Source: Desulfobulbus propionicus (GTDB lineage Bacteria > Desulfobacterota > Desulfobulbia > Desulfobulbales > Desulfobulbaceae). Taken from it: a DNA stretch of 64,000 nucleotides. How positions within the stretch are numbered: position 1 is the stretch's first letter; the number at the start of each line of letters is the position of its first letter. The stretch lies in contig PDTD01000023.1 of assembly GCA_002748755.1 (NCBI GenBank), forward strand, positions 1-64,000, given 5' to 3'. The translations under genes and the position numbers were made by a program. Positions 1-9,451 of this stretch are shown one piece after another. The notes below the pieces were generated by a model. The model made no database searches, had not been told where the DNA came from, and worked only from the letters and a program-made list of their open reading frames with translations.

Positions 1-288
1 GGGTACCTCCGTTAAGGGGAAGATCGTTATGCTGAAGCCTTTCAACTACAGTATAACATGAGCTAGTTAACCCTACCGGACATACGCCCTAATCGGAAGT
101 ACGCCCAGGTAGTCGCTCAAGACGATCCATTCCTTTTCCCTGTGGTCAAAGCTCTGAACGCCTTAGGTGACCATAGGAAAAGAGTTCAGCGCCGCTGGTG
201 ATCACTCGAAGATGGGTGATTTGAAAGCAGGTACCTTAGGCAAGGAAATGGTAACCCAAGGGAGGCTATCTTGTCATGGTTGAGTAGC
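1..288. other. Window edge, no gene recognised
   Basis: No convincing reading frame or RNA gene. The stretch has short repeated words such as GGTACCT and hairpin-prone segments, and could be the tail of an element that begins outside the window, but I cannot assign it. Confidence 0.3.
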
Positions 289-1155
289 CTATCTGTGCGG
301 AGAGAACCGGGCGTACAGTTCGTTCAGAAATCCATCCTGGCAGGGTGGACCGTGGTAGCCAATACCCAGAATGCAGTTTTTTTCTGTATACAGGGAAAGC
401 TCCAGCCGCTGGTGTAAAGGTTTACGCCGGAGCATTGTGAGATATTTTCGTGTCCCTGTAAGGCGTGCCTCCCAAATCTGTTTGTGCCGGTCCTTGCTTT
501 CTTGTGCCGGAAGGTCTCCTGCGATCTGTTGTCCCCATTGATACAGGGTTTGGTTTTGAAGGAATACCGTTGCCGGCTTGAAGCGATAAAAGAAGAGCCT
601 GCTTTTGTTATCGGAAAATTCCAGTTGGAACTGGCTTGGAAGAAAACTGTGCCTGCGCAGGATATAGGAGGGCGGAACTTGCAGGGAGATGTCAAAAAGA
701 GCATAGTCTGTGGGCATGTCCTCTCCTGAGAAGCGGATGGTTCGCAGGAGTGCCGCTGGTATGGGCGAGGCCATCAACAGCGGGTCGTACATCTGGAGCA
801 GAATACTCCACCCGGCAGAAGGATGCATAGCTACAAGGCCTTGGCCCTGAAAGCGGTTTTCCGACCAGATAAATCCTACCAGCTTTACATCAGGTAAGGC
901 GTCTTGAAGGGGTTGGGGAACCGACCAGGAGCCATGGAGTGCAAAATGATTTGACTGTACCAAATTGTTCAGTATTTCTTCCGGCAGGAGCGGGTTTGCC
1001 GACCTAAGCCAGCGAATCCCCAGGTTGGGTTGTCCGCCCTGTTCAAAAAGCAGGTAGTCCTGGAAAACAGTGACTGGGGTCCAGTTCTCAGGAGTTTGGA
1101 AGGCAATACCGTTCCAAGCGATTATCTGTGACAAAGGGCCGGGTGCTGATAGCAT
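289..1155 (-). CDS. Hypothetical protein, 288 aa
   Basis: I do not recognise this protein. It reads as a soluble protein with no signal peptide and no membrane segment. It is rich in aromatic residues and has the alternating hydrophobic pattern of a beta-rich fold (for example NLGIRWL near residue 44 and LFFYRF near residue 187). No catalytic motif or metal site stands out. The reading frame is long, uninterrupted and of normal amino-acid composition, which supports a real gene. It ends at a TAG directly beside the unassigned left edge of the window. It stands alone: the next gene, upp, is about 1 kb away on the other strand, so there is no operon context. No strong ribosome-binding site precedes the ATG. 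Confidence 0.6.
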   Translation of the reverse strand: MLSAPGPLSQIIAWNGIAFQTPENWTPVTVFQDYLLFEQGGQPNLGIRWLRSANPLLPEEILNNLVQSNHFALHGSWSVPQPLQDALPDVKLVGFIWSENRFQGQGLVAMHPSAGWSILLQMYDPLLMASPIPAALLRTIRFSGEDMPTDYALFDISLQVPPSYILRRHSFLPSQFQLEFSDNKSRLFFYRFKPATVFLQNQTLYQWGQQIAGDLPAQESKDRHKQIWEARLTGTRKYLTMLRRKPLHQRLELSLYTEKNCILGIGYHGPPCQDGFLNELYARFSPHR

Positions 1156-2136
1156 TGGTTAACTAATAGCAGGTATAGACCTACAGCACGTGGGATCAGG
1201 GTGAGACGCCCGGTGTGTAGGGAGCTTTTTTCTTGGTTTCGCAGTATATTTTGCAACACTTCCGGTCAGCCCTGATACGCTAACAAAATGAAGTTGGCGC
1301 AAATACTGGAGTTGATCCAACTGTGCGCAACCTGCCAACTGATGCCACAGTACTCTGTTTGAAGACCTTGGTGCCACTGAAATTGTTATATTTTCCCCCC
1401 GGGGCCAACCAGGGGAAAACCTTTGATTTGCGTTTTTATCTGTTTCTCAGCAGTTTTTCTCCATGCAGAAAACGAAATCAACAGACCGCAGAATGGTACA
1501 AGCAGCATGTGAGGCGGTGGGTCATTCTTGTTAACAGAAAAATAACACCTATTATGGTTGAGGTCCAGCCGGTGGATGGCGGATATGATATATTTTTGCC
1601 TTTGAGCGGAGAGCATACAGCTGCAAGGGCGGGTTCCGCGAGCGGTTGTTCAGGCTGATCGCGTCGAATAGGTCCTGCCTAGCCCGGATTTCTTATCAGC
1701 GCAGGTGGTGCCCGATTCGGGAGTCTTTGGTCCTCATGATGCTTGGGTGTGTGTATGGCCAAAATACTACTGAAGATGATACCTCCTGGACTGAATTTTG
1801 GTTAACATTTTGTCGAAATGTGAGCCGACTCACGGACGGCACAGAGAACTGTTTACGTCTTTTTTTCTCAAACGAGACAAAATGTTCATGTGAAATCAGG
1901 GCTAGGCTTCCCATGGAAGGATGTGTAGTCCTGTAGCTATTGTTGCGTCAGTGGTGTGTACTCAATCGTCATGACAAGATTCGCTCTCAACATGTGGGTA
2001 ATACTGACCACCTTCTTTGTGCCTCTCCCTGAATATAAAGATTGTCAAGAAGGCAATGGAACTATATGTTGTCTGCTGAAATCGTCATTGGGACGATTAC
2101 GATTTATACAGATGATGCAGGAAGAGGGAGGACAGC
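1156..2136. other. Intergenic region with one full dispersed repeat
   Basis: No gene is supported across these 980 bases. The stretch contains a complete copy of the dispersed repeat family (1680-1904). Nearer upp there is a short perfect inverted repeat in the presumed leader (AATCGTC at 2080-2086, GACGATT at 2092-2098). Confidence 0.5.
1680..1904 (+). repeat. Dispersed repeat, full copy (R1)
   Basis: About 225 bp bounded by inverted ends: TAGCCCGGATTTCTTATCAG on the left and a right end close to ATGAGAAATCCGGGCTA (here with two changes). Inside are words shared with the other copies: GCCAAAATACT, CTGAAGATG, TCGAAATGTGAG and AACGAGACAAAATGTTCATG. It has no coding capacity. Size and ends fit a non-autonomous, MITE-like element, but the parent transposon is unknown. 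Confidence 0.75.
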
Positions 2137-2763
2137 ATGGCTGTTTATGCAATAGAGCATCCCCTGGTTCGCCACAAACTGGGCTTGCTCAGGGAGAAGA
2201 ATATATCAACCAAGAACTTCCGGGAAATTGCCTCGGAAATAGGCATGTTGCTGACCTACGAGGCCACCCGGGGGCTGCCAGCCGAGAAGGTGACCATTGA
2301 ATGCTGGTCAGGAGCAGTACAGGTTGATCGGATTAAGGGGAAGAAGATTACTATTGTCCCTATCTTGCGGGCCGGCCTTGGCATGATGGATGGGGTACTG
2401 CAAGCTGTACCTTCGGCAAAGGTTTCCGTGGTCGGTCTGTACCGAAACGAAGAAACCCTCCAGCCTGTAGCCTATTTTGAAAAATTGGTTCAGGATATCA
2501 GTGAACGCAAGGCTATGATCCTCGACCCCATGCTTGCCACAGGGGGCACCTTGATCGCCACCATAGACATGTTGAAAAAGGCCGGCTGCAAGGATATTAT
2601 CGGTCTGTTTCTGGTGGCTGCCCCGGAAGGAATAGAACGCCTTCAGGAAGCGCATCCCGATGTTGACATTTATGTCGCTGGTGTTGACGACAGCTTAAAT
2701 GAACAGGGATATATCCTGCCTGGATTGGGTGATGCTGGAGACAAGATTTTCGGCACCAAATAG
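2137..2763 (+). CDS. upp: Uracil phosphoribosyltransferase
   Basis: Converts uracil and PRPP to UMP in the cytoplasm, the key step of uracil salvage. At 208 aa it has the usual family length. The PRPP-binding loop DPMLATGGT sits at residues 130-138, and the C-terminal uracil-binding segment with [11 protein letters not shown] is present. The ATG is preceded at good distance by a GGGAGG ribosome-binding site. The uracil permease gene follows on the same strand after about 370 bases, so uptake and salvage are probably co-regulated even if not tightly co-transcribed. Identification is secure from sequence motifs and full-length similarity to the family. Confidence 0.97.
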   Translation: MAVYAIEHPLVRHKLGLLREKNISTKNFREIASEIGMLLTYEATRGLPAEKVTIECWSGAVQVDRIKGKKITIVPILRAGLGMMDGVLQAVPSAKVSVVGLYRNEETLQPVAYFEKLVQDISERKAMILDPMLATGGTLIATIDMLKKAGCKDIIGLFLVAAPEGIERLQEAHPDVDIYVAGVDDSLNEQGYILPGLGDAGDKIFGTK

Positions 2764-3137
2764 TCAGGTCCTGAGTTTGGTGAGGTGTACGTCTGTTTTT
2801 TGATCACGTTAGTTGTTACAGATCAAAATGCAGCAGGAGGTGTATCTGTCCGGCAGCTGCGAAAACAGAAAGAGAAGGCGGAAATTGTGTTTGACAGGGA
2901 GAGTGCGTTTTCTGCTTTTTGACAAAAACCTGTCTGTCTTCTGGTCATAAGAGATGGTATCTGGTATGTAAACACAGGCTATCAATAATCAGAGAAGTCA
3001 GAGTAATACCAAACCTCAGACAAGATGCGTTGGGAGAGGCTGGTTTCTTGCCATTGCTTCTTTTTTTGCAACAATGTGTAAAGAATATGATTCCAGGCAG
3101 TACGGATTCAGGATGGAATAACCCAAAGGAGTACACC
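2764..3137. other. upp-uraA spacer
   Basis: A 374-base spacer. No open frame with a ribosome-binding site is seen. TTGACA-like words occur around 2890-2925, so a separate promoter for uraA is possible but no well-spaced -10 could be pinned down. Confidence 0.35.
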
Positions 3138-4379
3138 ATGAGTAGGGAGCAAAATGAGCTTGATCTGGCCAGGCAGATTCTAGTGGGGATGCAGATGCTG
3201 TTTGTGGCCTTTGGCGCCTTGGTGCTGGTGCCCATCCTGACCGGCCTGGATCCTAATGTTGCCCTGTTCACCGCTGGGGCGGGAACGTTGCTGTTTCAAG
3301 TGGTTACCAGACGCCAGGTGCCTATTTTTCTGGCTTCCAGTTTTGCCTTTATTGCCCCGATACAGGCTGGGGTCAAGGAATGGGGCATTCCGGCCACAAT
3401 GAGTGGGTTGCTGGCAGCAGGATTGCTCTACGTATTGCTCGCTGGTGTGATCAGATTACGGGGACGGAATATAATCAAAAAAATACTACCTCCGGTGGTC
3501 GTCGGCCCGGTTATAATGGTCATTGGTCTGAATCTAGCGCCGGTGGCCGTGAGCATGGCTCTTGGTAAGGCCGGCGGGGGCGAAATGCAGGGAACTGCCG
3601 TCTTGGTGGCCACAATTGCTCTGGTTGCCACCATCCTCGCTTTTATGCTGGGCAAGGGAATGATCAGATTGATTGCCATCCTTATTGGCATTACCGCCGG
3701 TTACTTGGCGGCCCTGCCGCTGGGCATGATCGACTTAGCGCCTGTGTTTACGGCGCCCCTATTCGCCACGCCGCATTTTGTGACCCCAGAATGGCACTGG
3801 CAGGCCGTCTTTTTTATTGTTCCCGTGGCTGTTGCGCCAGCCATTGAGCATATAGGCGACATGCTCGCCATCAGTGGTGTTACGGGCAAAAATTATCTTG
3901 AAAAACCCGGGTTACATCGTACTCTGATGGGAGACGGCCTGGCCACTTCTCTGGCTGCAATGCTGGGTGGACCTCCAAACACGACTTACTCGGAGGTCAC
4001 CGGTGCTGTCACCCTGACCAGGGCATTTCAGCCCGCAATTATGACCTGGGCTGCGGTGACGGCCATTGTGCTATCTTTTTCCGGCACCTTGGGTGCTCTC
4101 CTGAGGACCATCCCCACGCCTGTTATGGGCGGAATTATGATACTGCTGTTTGGTACAATCGCTACAATCGGCATGAGTACCCTGGTCCGGGAAAAAGTGG
4201 ATTTGTCTCATCCGCGTAACATGGTTCTTGTCAGCCTGATTTTAGTCTGCGGCATCGGAGATATGGCCCTTGGGGTCCAAGGATTTGTGGTGCAAGGGAT
4301 CGGGTTGTCCGCCATAGTGGGCATTGTACTGCATCTTGCACTTCCAAATAGAAGCGTATCTAGCCAGGATTTCACCTGA
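3138..4379 (+). CDS. uraA: Uracil/xanthine permease (NCS2 family)
   Basis: An inner-membrane nucleobase:proton symporter of the NCS2 family, 413 aa with about 12-14 hydrophobic segments. Family hallmarks visible are the early VPILTGLDPNVALFTAGAGT block, the EHIGDMLAISG segment, and GGPPNTTYSEVTGAV near residue 280, which contains the NxTTYxE substrate motif typical of uracil-type members. The frame is open for 73 codons further upstream, but the ATG at 3138 is chosen because AAAGGAG lies seven bases before it and the membrane domain begins just after. Following upp, it most likely imports uracil for salvage. Its TGA stop abuts a short relic of the dispersed repeat (about 4380-4405). Confidence 0.93.
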   Translation: MSREQNELDLARQILVGMQMLFVAFGALVLVPILTGLDPNVALFTAGAGTLLFQVVTRRQVPIFLASSFAFIAPIQAGVKEWGIPATMSGLLAAGLLYVLLAGVIRLRGRNIIKKILPPVVVGPVIMVIGLNLAPVAVSMALGKAGGGEMQGTAVLVATIALVATILAFMLGKGMIRLIAILIGITAGYLAALPLGMIDLAPVFTAPLFATPHFVTPEWHWQAVFFIVPVAVAPAIEHIGDMLAISGVTGKNYLEKPGLHRTLMGDGLATSLAAMLGGPPNTTYSEVTGAVTLTRAFQPAIMTWAAVTAIVLSFSGTLGALLRTIPTPVMGGIMILLFGTIATIGMSTLVREKVDLSHPRNMVLVSLILVCGIGDMALGVQGFVVQGIGLSAIVGIVLHLALPNRSVSSQDFT

Positions 4380-4435
4380 ACATGTGTCTCATTTGAGACA
4401 ATATTTTTTAAACCAGTACGGGGGCAGGGTTGATC

Positions 4436-4885
4436 ATGATTGTCTATGAGCTTGCATGCACTTGCGGCTGCCAGTTTGAAGGCTGGTTTTCTGATCGCTC
4501 CTCTTTTGAGAAGCAACTCTCCCGCAGTTTGATTACCTGCCCAGAGTGTCATGGCAGGCAGGTGCACAAAATTCTGTCACCAGTGGCTTTTCATGCCCAT
4601 TCTTCATCGGTATCAGATCCTGTCCATGCCCCAACGGCCAAGGCGGAAGACGTTTTTCGGCAGGAGGTGGTACGCTACCTAGCATCTGTTGGCCGTTTTG
4701 TGGAAGAACATTTTGAAGATGTGGGCACGAAACTGGCCGTAGAAACTTTGAAGATGCACTACGGGGTGGAAGAGAAACGTAACATCTGCGGGGTGGCGAC
4801 CGAGCAGGAAGAGGAAATGCTGGAGCAGGAAGGTATACAGTTGCTTAAGGTCCCGTATGTGAAACCAGATCCGAAATCCAATTGA
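4436..4885 (+). CDS. DUF1178 family protein
   Basis: A protein of about 149 aa matching the DUF1178 family, whose molecular function is not known. It opens with a zinc-ribbon-like half: Cys pairs in CTCGC (near residue 9) and TCPECHG (near residue 37), which probably form one metal site. A linker and an acidic helical C-terminal half follow (EEHFEDVGTKLAVE, then EEKRNICGVATEQEEEMLEQEG), which is the conserved part of the family. The ATG at 4436 is preferred over the TTG six bases upstream because GGGGCAGGG gives a ribosome-binding site at suitable spacing. It converges on the glycosyltransferase gene, so it is probably monocistronic. Confidence 0.85.
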   Translation: MIVYELACTCGCQFEGWFSDRSSFEKQLSRSLITCPECHGRQVHKILSPVAFHAHSSSVSDPVHAPTAKAEDVFRQEVVRYLASVGRFVEEHFEDVGTKLAVETLKMHYGVEEKRNICGVATEQEEEMLEQEGIQLLKVPYVKPDPKSN

Positions 4886-4977
4886 CTTGGATGGTGCTGT
4901 TTTTTGCTGTTGCGTAAGTGGCTGGGCGAGCCTAATGTGTCAGTACAGCAAACGCATGGGAAATCCAGGCTACAGGA

Positions 4978-5760
4978 TCAGCGTAAAGGGGGCGAGGCAG
5001 GTGGCTCCCATTTGGCCAGCCGTTCGTGGAGTTTGGCGTATTTGTAAAAAGTCCCCTCAAAATTACCCAGGGCAATGATAAAACCGGGCCAGCCGTCCAG
5101 AATACCTTTTTTCAGAATGTACATATGGAAAAAAGACCACAGACCCCGTCCCAGGGCTTTGGCCATCCCCCCAGTCTTGCCCCTCTGTTCCAGCTTTTCT
5201 GCTCCCAGGGTGGAGTATTTATTGGCCTTGTGGACAACTTCTTCCAAATTTTTATACGGCAGTTGCCATATGGCGTTGTTCAGGTAGGCAACAGGTTTGT
5301 CTGAACGAACCTCATACTCTTCGTGTACGGGATCGTTCTTGAAGTGGAGGGCGCCTTTACGGAAAAGTTGCGGTTGGCGGTAATCAGGATAGAAACCGGA
5401 ATGTTGTATCCAGCGGCCCATAAAAAAATTTTTTCTGGGAATGTAATAGGCATCAGCCTGGGGAGCCTGGAGCGTGGAGCGGATTTCCTGCTGCGCCTCC
5501 GGGGTGCACCGTTCGTCTGAGTCCAGAGAGAATATCCATTCGTGGCTGCAGGCGGCCATAGCCTGATTACGTAAATCACCAAAGCCCTGAAAGGGTACCT
5601 GTACGATCCGGGCTCCGAGGCGCTCTGCAATGGCTGCGGTGTCATCCTGGCTAAAGGAATCGGCCAGGATAATTTCATCAGCCCACAGGACGGAGTTGAC
5701 GGCGGCTTCAATTTTATCTGCCTCATTATAGGCAATGATATAGACGGAGAGTTTGTTCAT
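4978..5760 (-). CDS. Family 2 glycosyltransferase (WaaE/KdtX-like)
   Basis: A cytoplasmic-face glycosyltransferase of 260 aa. It has the GT-A nucleotide-sugar fold start (LSVYIIAYNEADKIEAAV), the DSFSQDDT segment, and the acidic metal motif SLDSDER near residue 78. It lacks the long membrane tail of processive enzymes but has a hydrophobic amphipathic stretch near residues 210-235. Overall it resembles the WaaE/KdtX group, which adds a hexose to the inner core of lipopolysaccharide. That substrate is inferred from similarity only. Its ATG overlaps the TGA of the upstream pilB-like gene by four bases (ATGA), so the two are translationally coupled, an unexpected pairing. Confidence 0.88.
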   Translation of the reverse strand: MNKLSVYIIAYNEADKIEAAVNSVLWADEIILADSFSQDDTAAIAERLGARIVQVPFQGFGDLRNQAMAACSHEWIFSLDSDERCTPEAQQEIRSTLQAPQADAYYIPRKNFFMGRWIQHSGFYPDYRQPQLFRKGALHFKNDPVHEEYEVRSDKPVAYLNNAIWQLPYKNLEEVVHKANKYSTLGAEKLEQRGKTGGMAKALGRGLWSFFHMYILKKGILDGWPGFIIALGNFEGTFYKYAKLHERLAKWEPPASPPLR

Positions 5761-8003
5761 GCGCGCCTGATCATCTGTTGAGGTCTGTTTTTCCCGACCC
5801 CAGCTAGTTGGACCACAATGCGGTTTGTTCTCTGCAGTCGTTCAACCAGTGTTTTGAAAAGATGTTTGGAGACCTCGGGATATTTTTCAACAAGTTCGTT
5901 CAGTTTGTCACCCGGATACCGTTTGATGACGCATCGCCCTGAAGAGATAATACTCGCTGAACGTGCTTCACCAAGTATGGCTGCCATTTCGCCAAAATAT
6001 TCTCCCGGTTCGGTTATCTCCGCTATTTTTTTACTGCCCCTGGTTACTGCGACCTTGCCTCGAACCAGTTTAAAAAAGTCCTTATCCTTATTGGATTCCT
6101 GAATAATGACATCACCGTCTTTGTATTCTTCCACGTCAGGATTCACCAGGTAAGGCGGCAGGCTGTCCTCGTGGATAACCGTTCGCCGAAGAACCTCTTC
6201 CAGGCTGGTGATACCTTCCCTCGCCTTTTGCAGGGCCGCTTCACGAAGGGTGTACATGCCTTCTTGAATGGCTACTTTGCGCAGCTGTTCCTCGCTGACT
6301 TCTGCCTGGATGGCTTTGCTGACTTCATCGGTCACTTCCATGAGTTCAAAAAAACCTACCCGGCCCTTATATCCCAAACCATTACAGTTCCCACACCCTT
6401 TTGCGGCATAGAGTTCCAGGGAATCAAGTTCGTCTTCCTTGAACCCGGCACTGAGAAGGTCCTGTCTATCGTATGACGCAGGTTCTTTGCACTGGGGGCA
6501 GAGTCTTCTCCCCAGACGCTGGGAAAGAACCATGGTCAGGGAGGAGGCAAGTATGTAGGATGGGACGCCAATATCAACCATACGACTGACCGTGGCCGGC
6601 GAGTCGTTGGTGTGCAGGGTGGAAAACACCAGGTGCCCTGTCATTGCTGCTTTAATGGCAATTTCGGCAGTGTCGTAGTCTCGAATCTCACCAACCATGA
6701 TGATGTCTGGATCCTGGCGCAGAAAGGCCTTGAGGGCTGCAGCAAAGGTCATGCCTACTTCAGTATTGACATTGACCTGACTGATACCCTTGAAGTTGAA
6801 TTCCACAGGGTCTTCAGCAGTGAGGATTTTAATGTCTTCTGTGTTCAGTGAGTTCAACGCGGAGTAGAGGGTGACCGTTTTACCTGAACCGGTGGGACCT
6901 GTTACCAGCAACAGCCCCTGGGGGCGCTTGAGGCAGCGTTTCAGGGAGGCGAAGGTGTCCGGGGTAAAACCCAGCTTTGTTAGGTCCACGTTGAGTGAGC
7001 CTTTGTCAAGAATACGAAGAACGATTCCCTCACCAAAGAGAAGCGGCAAAGTGGATACCCGAAAGTCCACAGCTCGATTGCGGCCAAGCCGCATTTTAAT
7101 CCTGCCATCCTGGGGAACCCTTCGTTCGGTAATGTTCAGACTCGAGAGAATCTTTATGCGGGCTACCATGGCATTTTTGATGGTCAGGGGCAGGTTCATG
7201 GATTTAAACAGGGCGCCGTCTTTCCGATAGCGTACCTGCATGGTCTTTTCAAAGGGCTCGATATGGATGTCGCTGACCCCCTCTTGAACCGCCTTGACCA
7301 GAATACCGTTGACCAGTTTAATGATCGGTGCGTCGGAAGCCGAGAACTGATCAAAAACACTGTCATCTTCTTCGTCGCTTTCGATCTCGAAATCTTCTAC
7401 CGCATCAGATACCAAGGCGCCGAAATCGTCTACCTGGGTGACTTCTTCGGTCTCTTCTTCTTTGCTGCCGGCAAAATAAACCTGATATTCCTCATCACTG
7501 ATCTGGTAATATTTTTTGTAGGCCTCAATGATTTCGTCGGCAATGGAGACACAGACATTCAGTCCCTTTTGGGTATAATCCTGCAACTCCTCTACCTCGA
7601 CGGAATCAGTAGGCTCCGCCATGGTGATCTGCAGAGTGTTGCCGACTATCCGCAATGGCAGGGCCATGTATTTTTTGGCGACATCGTAGGGAACAAGCTC
7701 CAGAGCCTCCCTGCTGGGAGGTTCGTTTTCGATGGTCACCATGGTGTAGTTGTGGTTTCGGCTAAGAAAATTGGCGACAGTGTCCCGTTCGATGACACCG
7801 TCTTCCAGAAGAATACGGCTCAGACGTTCCCCAGATTTACGCATGGTAACCTTTGCCATTTCAAACTGGGAAGAGGTGATATAACCGGCCTTGCTGAGCA
7901 ATTCGCCGATTTTTGTTTTACCGGCTCCAGACTGGTCTTTAACCGTTCTTTTCATGGAGGCTCTGCCGGTCGTTTGGAAGCTTTGTCGTTGTTTAGTGGC
8001 CAT
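5757..8003 (-). CDS. PilB/GspE-type secretion ATPase with C-terminal cNMP-binding domain
   Basis: A 748-aa hexameric ATPase of the type IV pilus extension / type II secretion class. Domains in order: an MshEN-like N-terminal domain (about 28-190), an acidic linker (about 180-220), and the T2SSE ATPase (about 225-600) with Walker A GPTGSGKT at 369-376 and the Walker B region DPDIIMVGEIRD at 431-442. Two CxxC pairs (Cys502/505, Cys537/540) form the zinc site usual for PilB. The unusual part is a cyclic-nucleotide-binding domain at about 615-735 with a phosphate-binding cassette at 667-684 (GE at 671-672, RSAS at 681-684). MshEN domains can bind c-di-GMP in other proteins, so this ATPase may sense two nucleotide signals. 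No other pilus gene is near. An internal ATG at codon 17 is an alternative start. Confidence 0.9.
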   Translation of the reverse strand: MATKQRQSFQTTGRASMKRTVKDQSGAGKTKIGELLSKAGYITSSQFEMAKVTMRKSGERLSRILLEDGVIERDTVANFLSRNHNYTMVTIENEPPSREALELVPYDVAKKYMALPLRIVGNTLQITMAEPTDSVEVEELQDYTQKGLNVCVSIADEIIEAYKKYYQISDEEYQVYFAGSKEEETEEVTQVDDFGALVSDAVEDFEIESDEEDDSVFDQFSASDAPIIKLVNGILVKAVQEGVSDIHIEPFEKTMQVRYRKDGALFKSMNLPLTIKNAMVARIKILSSLNITERRVPQDGRIKMRLGRNRAVDFRVSTLPLLFGEGIVLRILDKGSLNVDLTKLGFTPDTFASLKRCLKRPQGLLLVTGPTGSGKTVTLYSALNSLNTEDIKILTAEDPVEFNFKGISQVNVNTEVGMTFAAALKAFLRQDPDIIMVGEIRDYDTAEIAIKAAMTGHLVFSTLHTNDSPATVSRMVDIGVPSYILASSLTMVLSQRLGRRLCPQCKEPASYDRQDLLSAGFKEDELDSLELYAAKGCGNCNGLGYKGRVGFFELMEVTDEVSKAIQAEVSEEQLRKVAIQEGMYTLREAALQKAREGITSLEEVLRRTVIHEDSLPPYLVNPDVEEYKDGDVIIQESNKDKDFFKLVRGKVAVTRGSKKIAEITEPGEYFGEMAAILGEARSASIISSGRCVIKRYPGDKLNELVEKYPEVSKHLFKTLVERLQRTNRIVVQLAGVGKNRPQQMIRRA

Positions 8004-8445
8004 AAAGCAGGGACCAAAGGAAAAAGGAAAGAGGAGGTTGTCTCATATTCTGATGATACTACATCTGAAAAAGGTGGTCAAAGAAAGGAATCATTATTCC
8101 TTCCGTCCAGGTATCTCATCAGCTCAGGGTGGTGCCAGGTTCGGTAGGTTTTGGTACCTTGCTATACTTGGTAGATGTGTTGCCAAAGTACTGCCGAAGA
8201 TGGTACCGCCTGGGTTGAGCGTTGGTGCACAGTTTGTTGAGATTTCAACTTGCTCATGGAAACCACATCCATCTGTTTTTGTATGTTTTTTCTTAAAAGA
8301 GACACAAGGTTCATGAGAAATCCGATTAAGCACGACAACCTGTTCAGCCATTCTGGTCTGTCCATGGGCCTCCCGGGAGTAGTAGATCGGGCCAGCGGTC
8401 ATGCCGCAGACACACAGTTTTCAGGGAGTTGGGCTTCGATACCCT
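8004..8445. other. Intergenic region with a full dispersed repeat
   Basis: A 442-base gap between the starts/ends of two minus-strand genes. It holds repeat copy R2 (8104-8330) and no supported gene. Confidence 0.5.
8104..8330 (+). repeat. Dispersed repeat, full copy (R2)
   Basis: A full-length copy with a degraded left tip followed by TATCTCATCAGCTCAGG, the shared words TGCCAGGTTCGGTAG, GCCAAAGTACTGCCGAAGAT and CACATCCATCTGTTTTTGT, and the right end TCATGAGAAATCCG. Aligned by eye it matches R1 and R8 over its whole length. Confidence 0.75.
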
Positions 8446-9399
8446 TTATGGGGAGAGTTCAGTGAACAGATCGGGGTACCTGGAGGCCAGCTCGTTTTGT
8501 AGAGGTATCATCACTTCCCGCATGGAAGGATCGGCGTTGGGAGGCGTACGCAGGGCAAGAATATGCTGCCAGTGCTCCAGGGTGGTGTAGACGATGATTT
8601 CAGTTTTGCATGCGTTGGGCAGTACTGTACGTGCGGCCTGCGGTGTGGAGGTCTTGAGAAGAGCAAGGTAGGTTTTCTCGCTTTCCTCCATGACCCGCAG
8701 CCATTGAGCGTATTCCTGGCTGTCTTCCTGGTAGAAAAGAGGTTTGATGAAGGTGACTTCATTACCAAACCTGTCAGCAGAGTAGCGGCAATAGCGCTGG
8801 CTTTCCTGGAGAAAAGAGCAGGGGCGATGCCGTACCAGTTCATGGGTGACTGCCCTGTTTACAATGAATTTCACGGCAAGGTAGCGATGTCGTGCCATGA
8901 GTTCAGAAGAGGGGAGTTGCTCCACCTGTTCCAGGCTCAGTTGGTGTACCTGTAGGCCCTGTGGGTTGGCGATATCTTGAATCTGGTCTTCGGCAATCTG
9001 GTAAAAATAGGGATGTTTGGTTGCCAGCAAGATGGTGAGAGCCTGCACCAGTTCATTCTCCTGATGCTGTAAAAACAATTCTCTGAATCCCCGCACCGTT
9101 CCGGAAACAAGTAAGGCCCTCTCCTTCATTGGATCTATCTGTAGATACTTGGGCAGGCAGAGAAAAAAAGATTGGACCTGAGGATCGGTCACTCCCGAGA
9201 TCAGGCAGGTAGCCGCACCCATTTCCAGGACGGAATTGTGCCCATGTCGAGCCATTTTCTGCACAAAAGGTATGGCTGATTGTTCATTGATTCTCTCTTC
9301 GCTCTTGTAGCACAGGCGTCCACAAAATTCGATACGGACAGGAAGGCTTTGCTGGTCCAGGTGATCCAGGATATGAAAAGAGGGTGTGATAATATTCAT
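8446..9399 (-). CDS. thyX: Flavin-dependent thymidylate synthase
   Basis: Methylates dUMP to dTMP using methylene-tetrahydrofolate, FAD and NADPH; the alternative to ThyA. The diagnostic ThyX motif RHRxxSxxxxSxRY is present as RHRPCSFLQESQRY at residues 190-203. An upstream RxxRG-like segment and the dUMP/FAD-binding C-terminal region are also present. At 317 aa it is longer than the roughly 220-250 aa of many bacterial ThyX, with the extra length in the N-terminal half (residues 70-165). It lies 52 bases downstream of nifS on the same strand and may be part of the same transcript. It is expected in an anaerobe lacking thyA. Confidence 0.95.
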   Translation of the reverse strand: MNIITPSFHILDHLDQQSLPVRIEFCGRLCYKSEERINEQSAIPFVQKMARHGHNSVLEMGAATCLISGVTDPQVQSFFLCLPKYLQIDPMKERALLVSGTVRGFRELFLQHQENELVQALTILLATKHPYFYQIAEDQIQDIANPQGLQVHQLSLEQVEQLPSSELMARHRYLAVKFIVNRAVTHELVRHRPCSFLQESQRYCRYSADRFGNEVTFIKPLFYQEDSQEYAQWLRVMEESEKTYLALLKTSTPQAARTVLPNACKTEIIVYTTLEHWQHILALRTPPNADPSMREVMIPLQNELASRYPDLFTELSP

Positions 9400-9451
9400 T
9401 ACGGTATGCTGTCGAAGTTTGGCTGTGCGGCAAAGCTAGCTCGGCAAGTTT

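Noticed and set aside
250-330. Possible group II intron domain V around GTGCGGAGAGAACCGGGC
   Set aside because: Only a 7-bp inner stem could be drawn and the outer stem does not pair, unlike the good domain V/VI at 56438-56512.
1696-1914. Short open frames inside the dispersed repeats
   Set aside because: Different copies keep no common frame, so the element is not coding.
2919-3137. 73-codon N-terminal extension of the uracil permease
   Set aside because: No family similarity and no ribosome-binding site; a strong site precedes the ATG at 3138.
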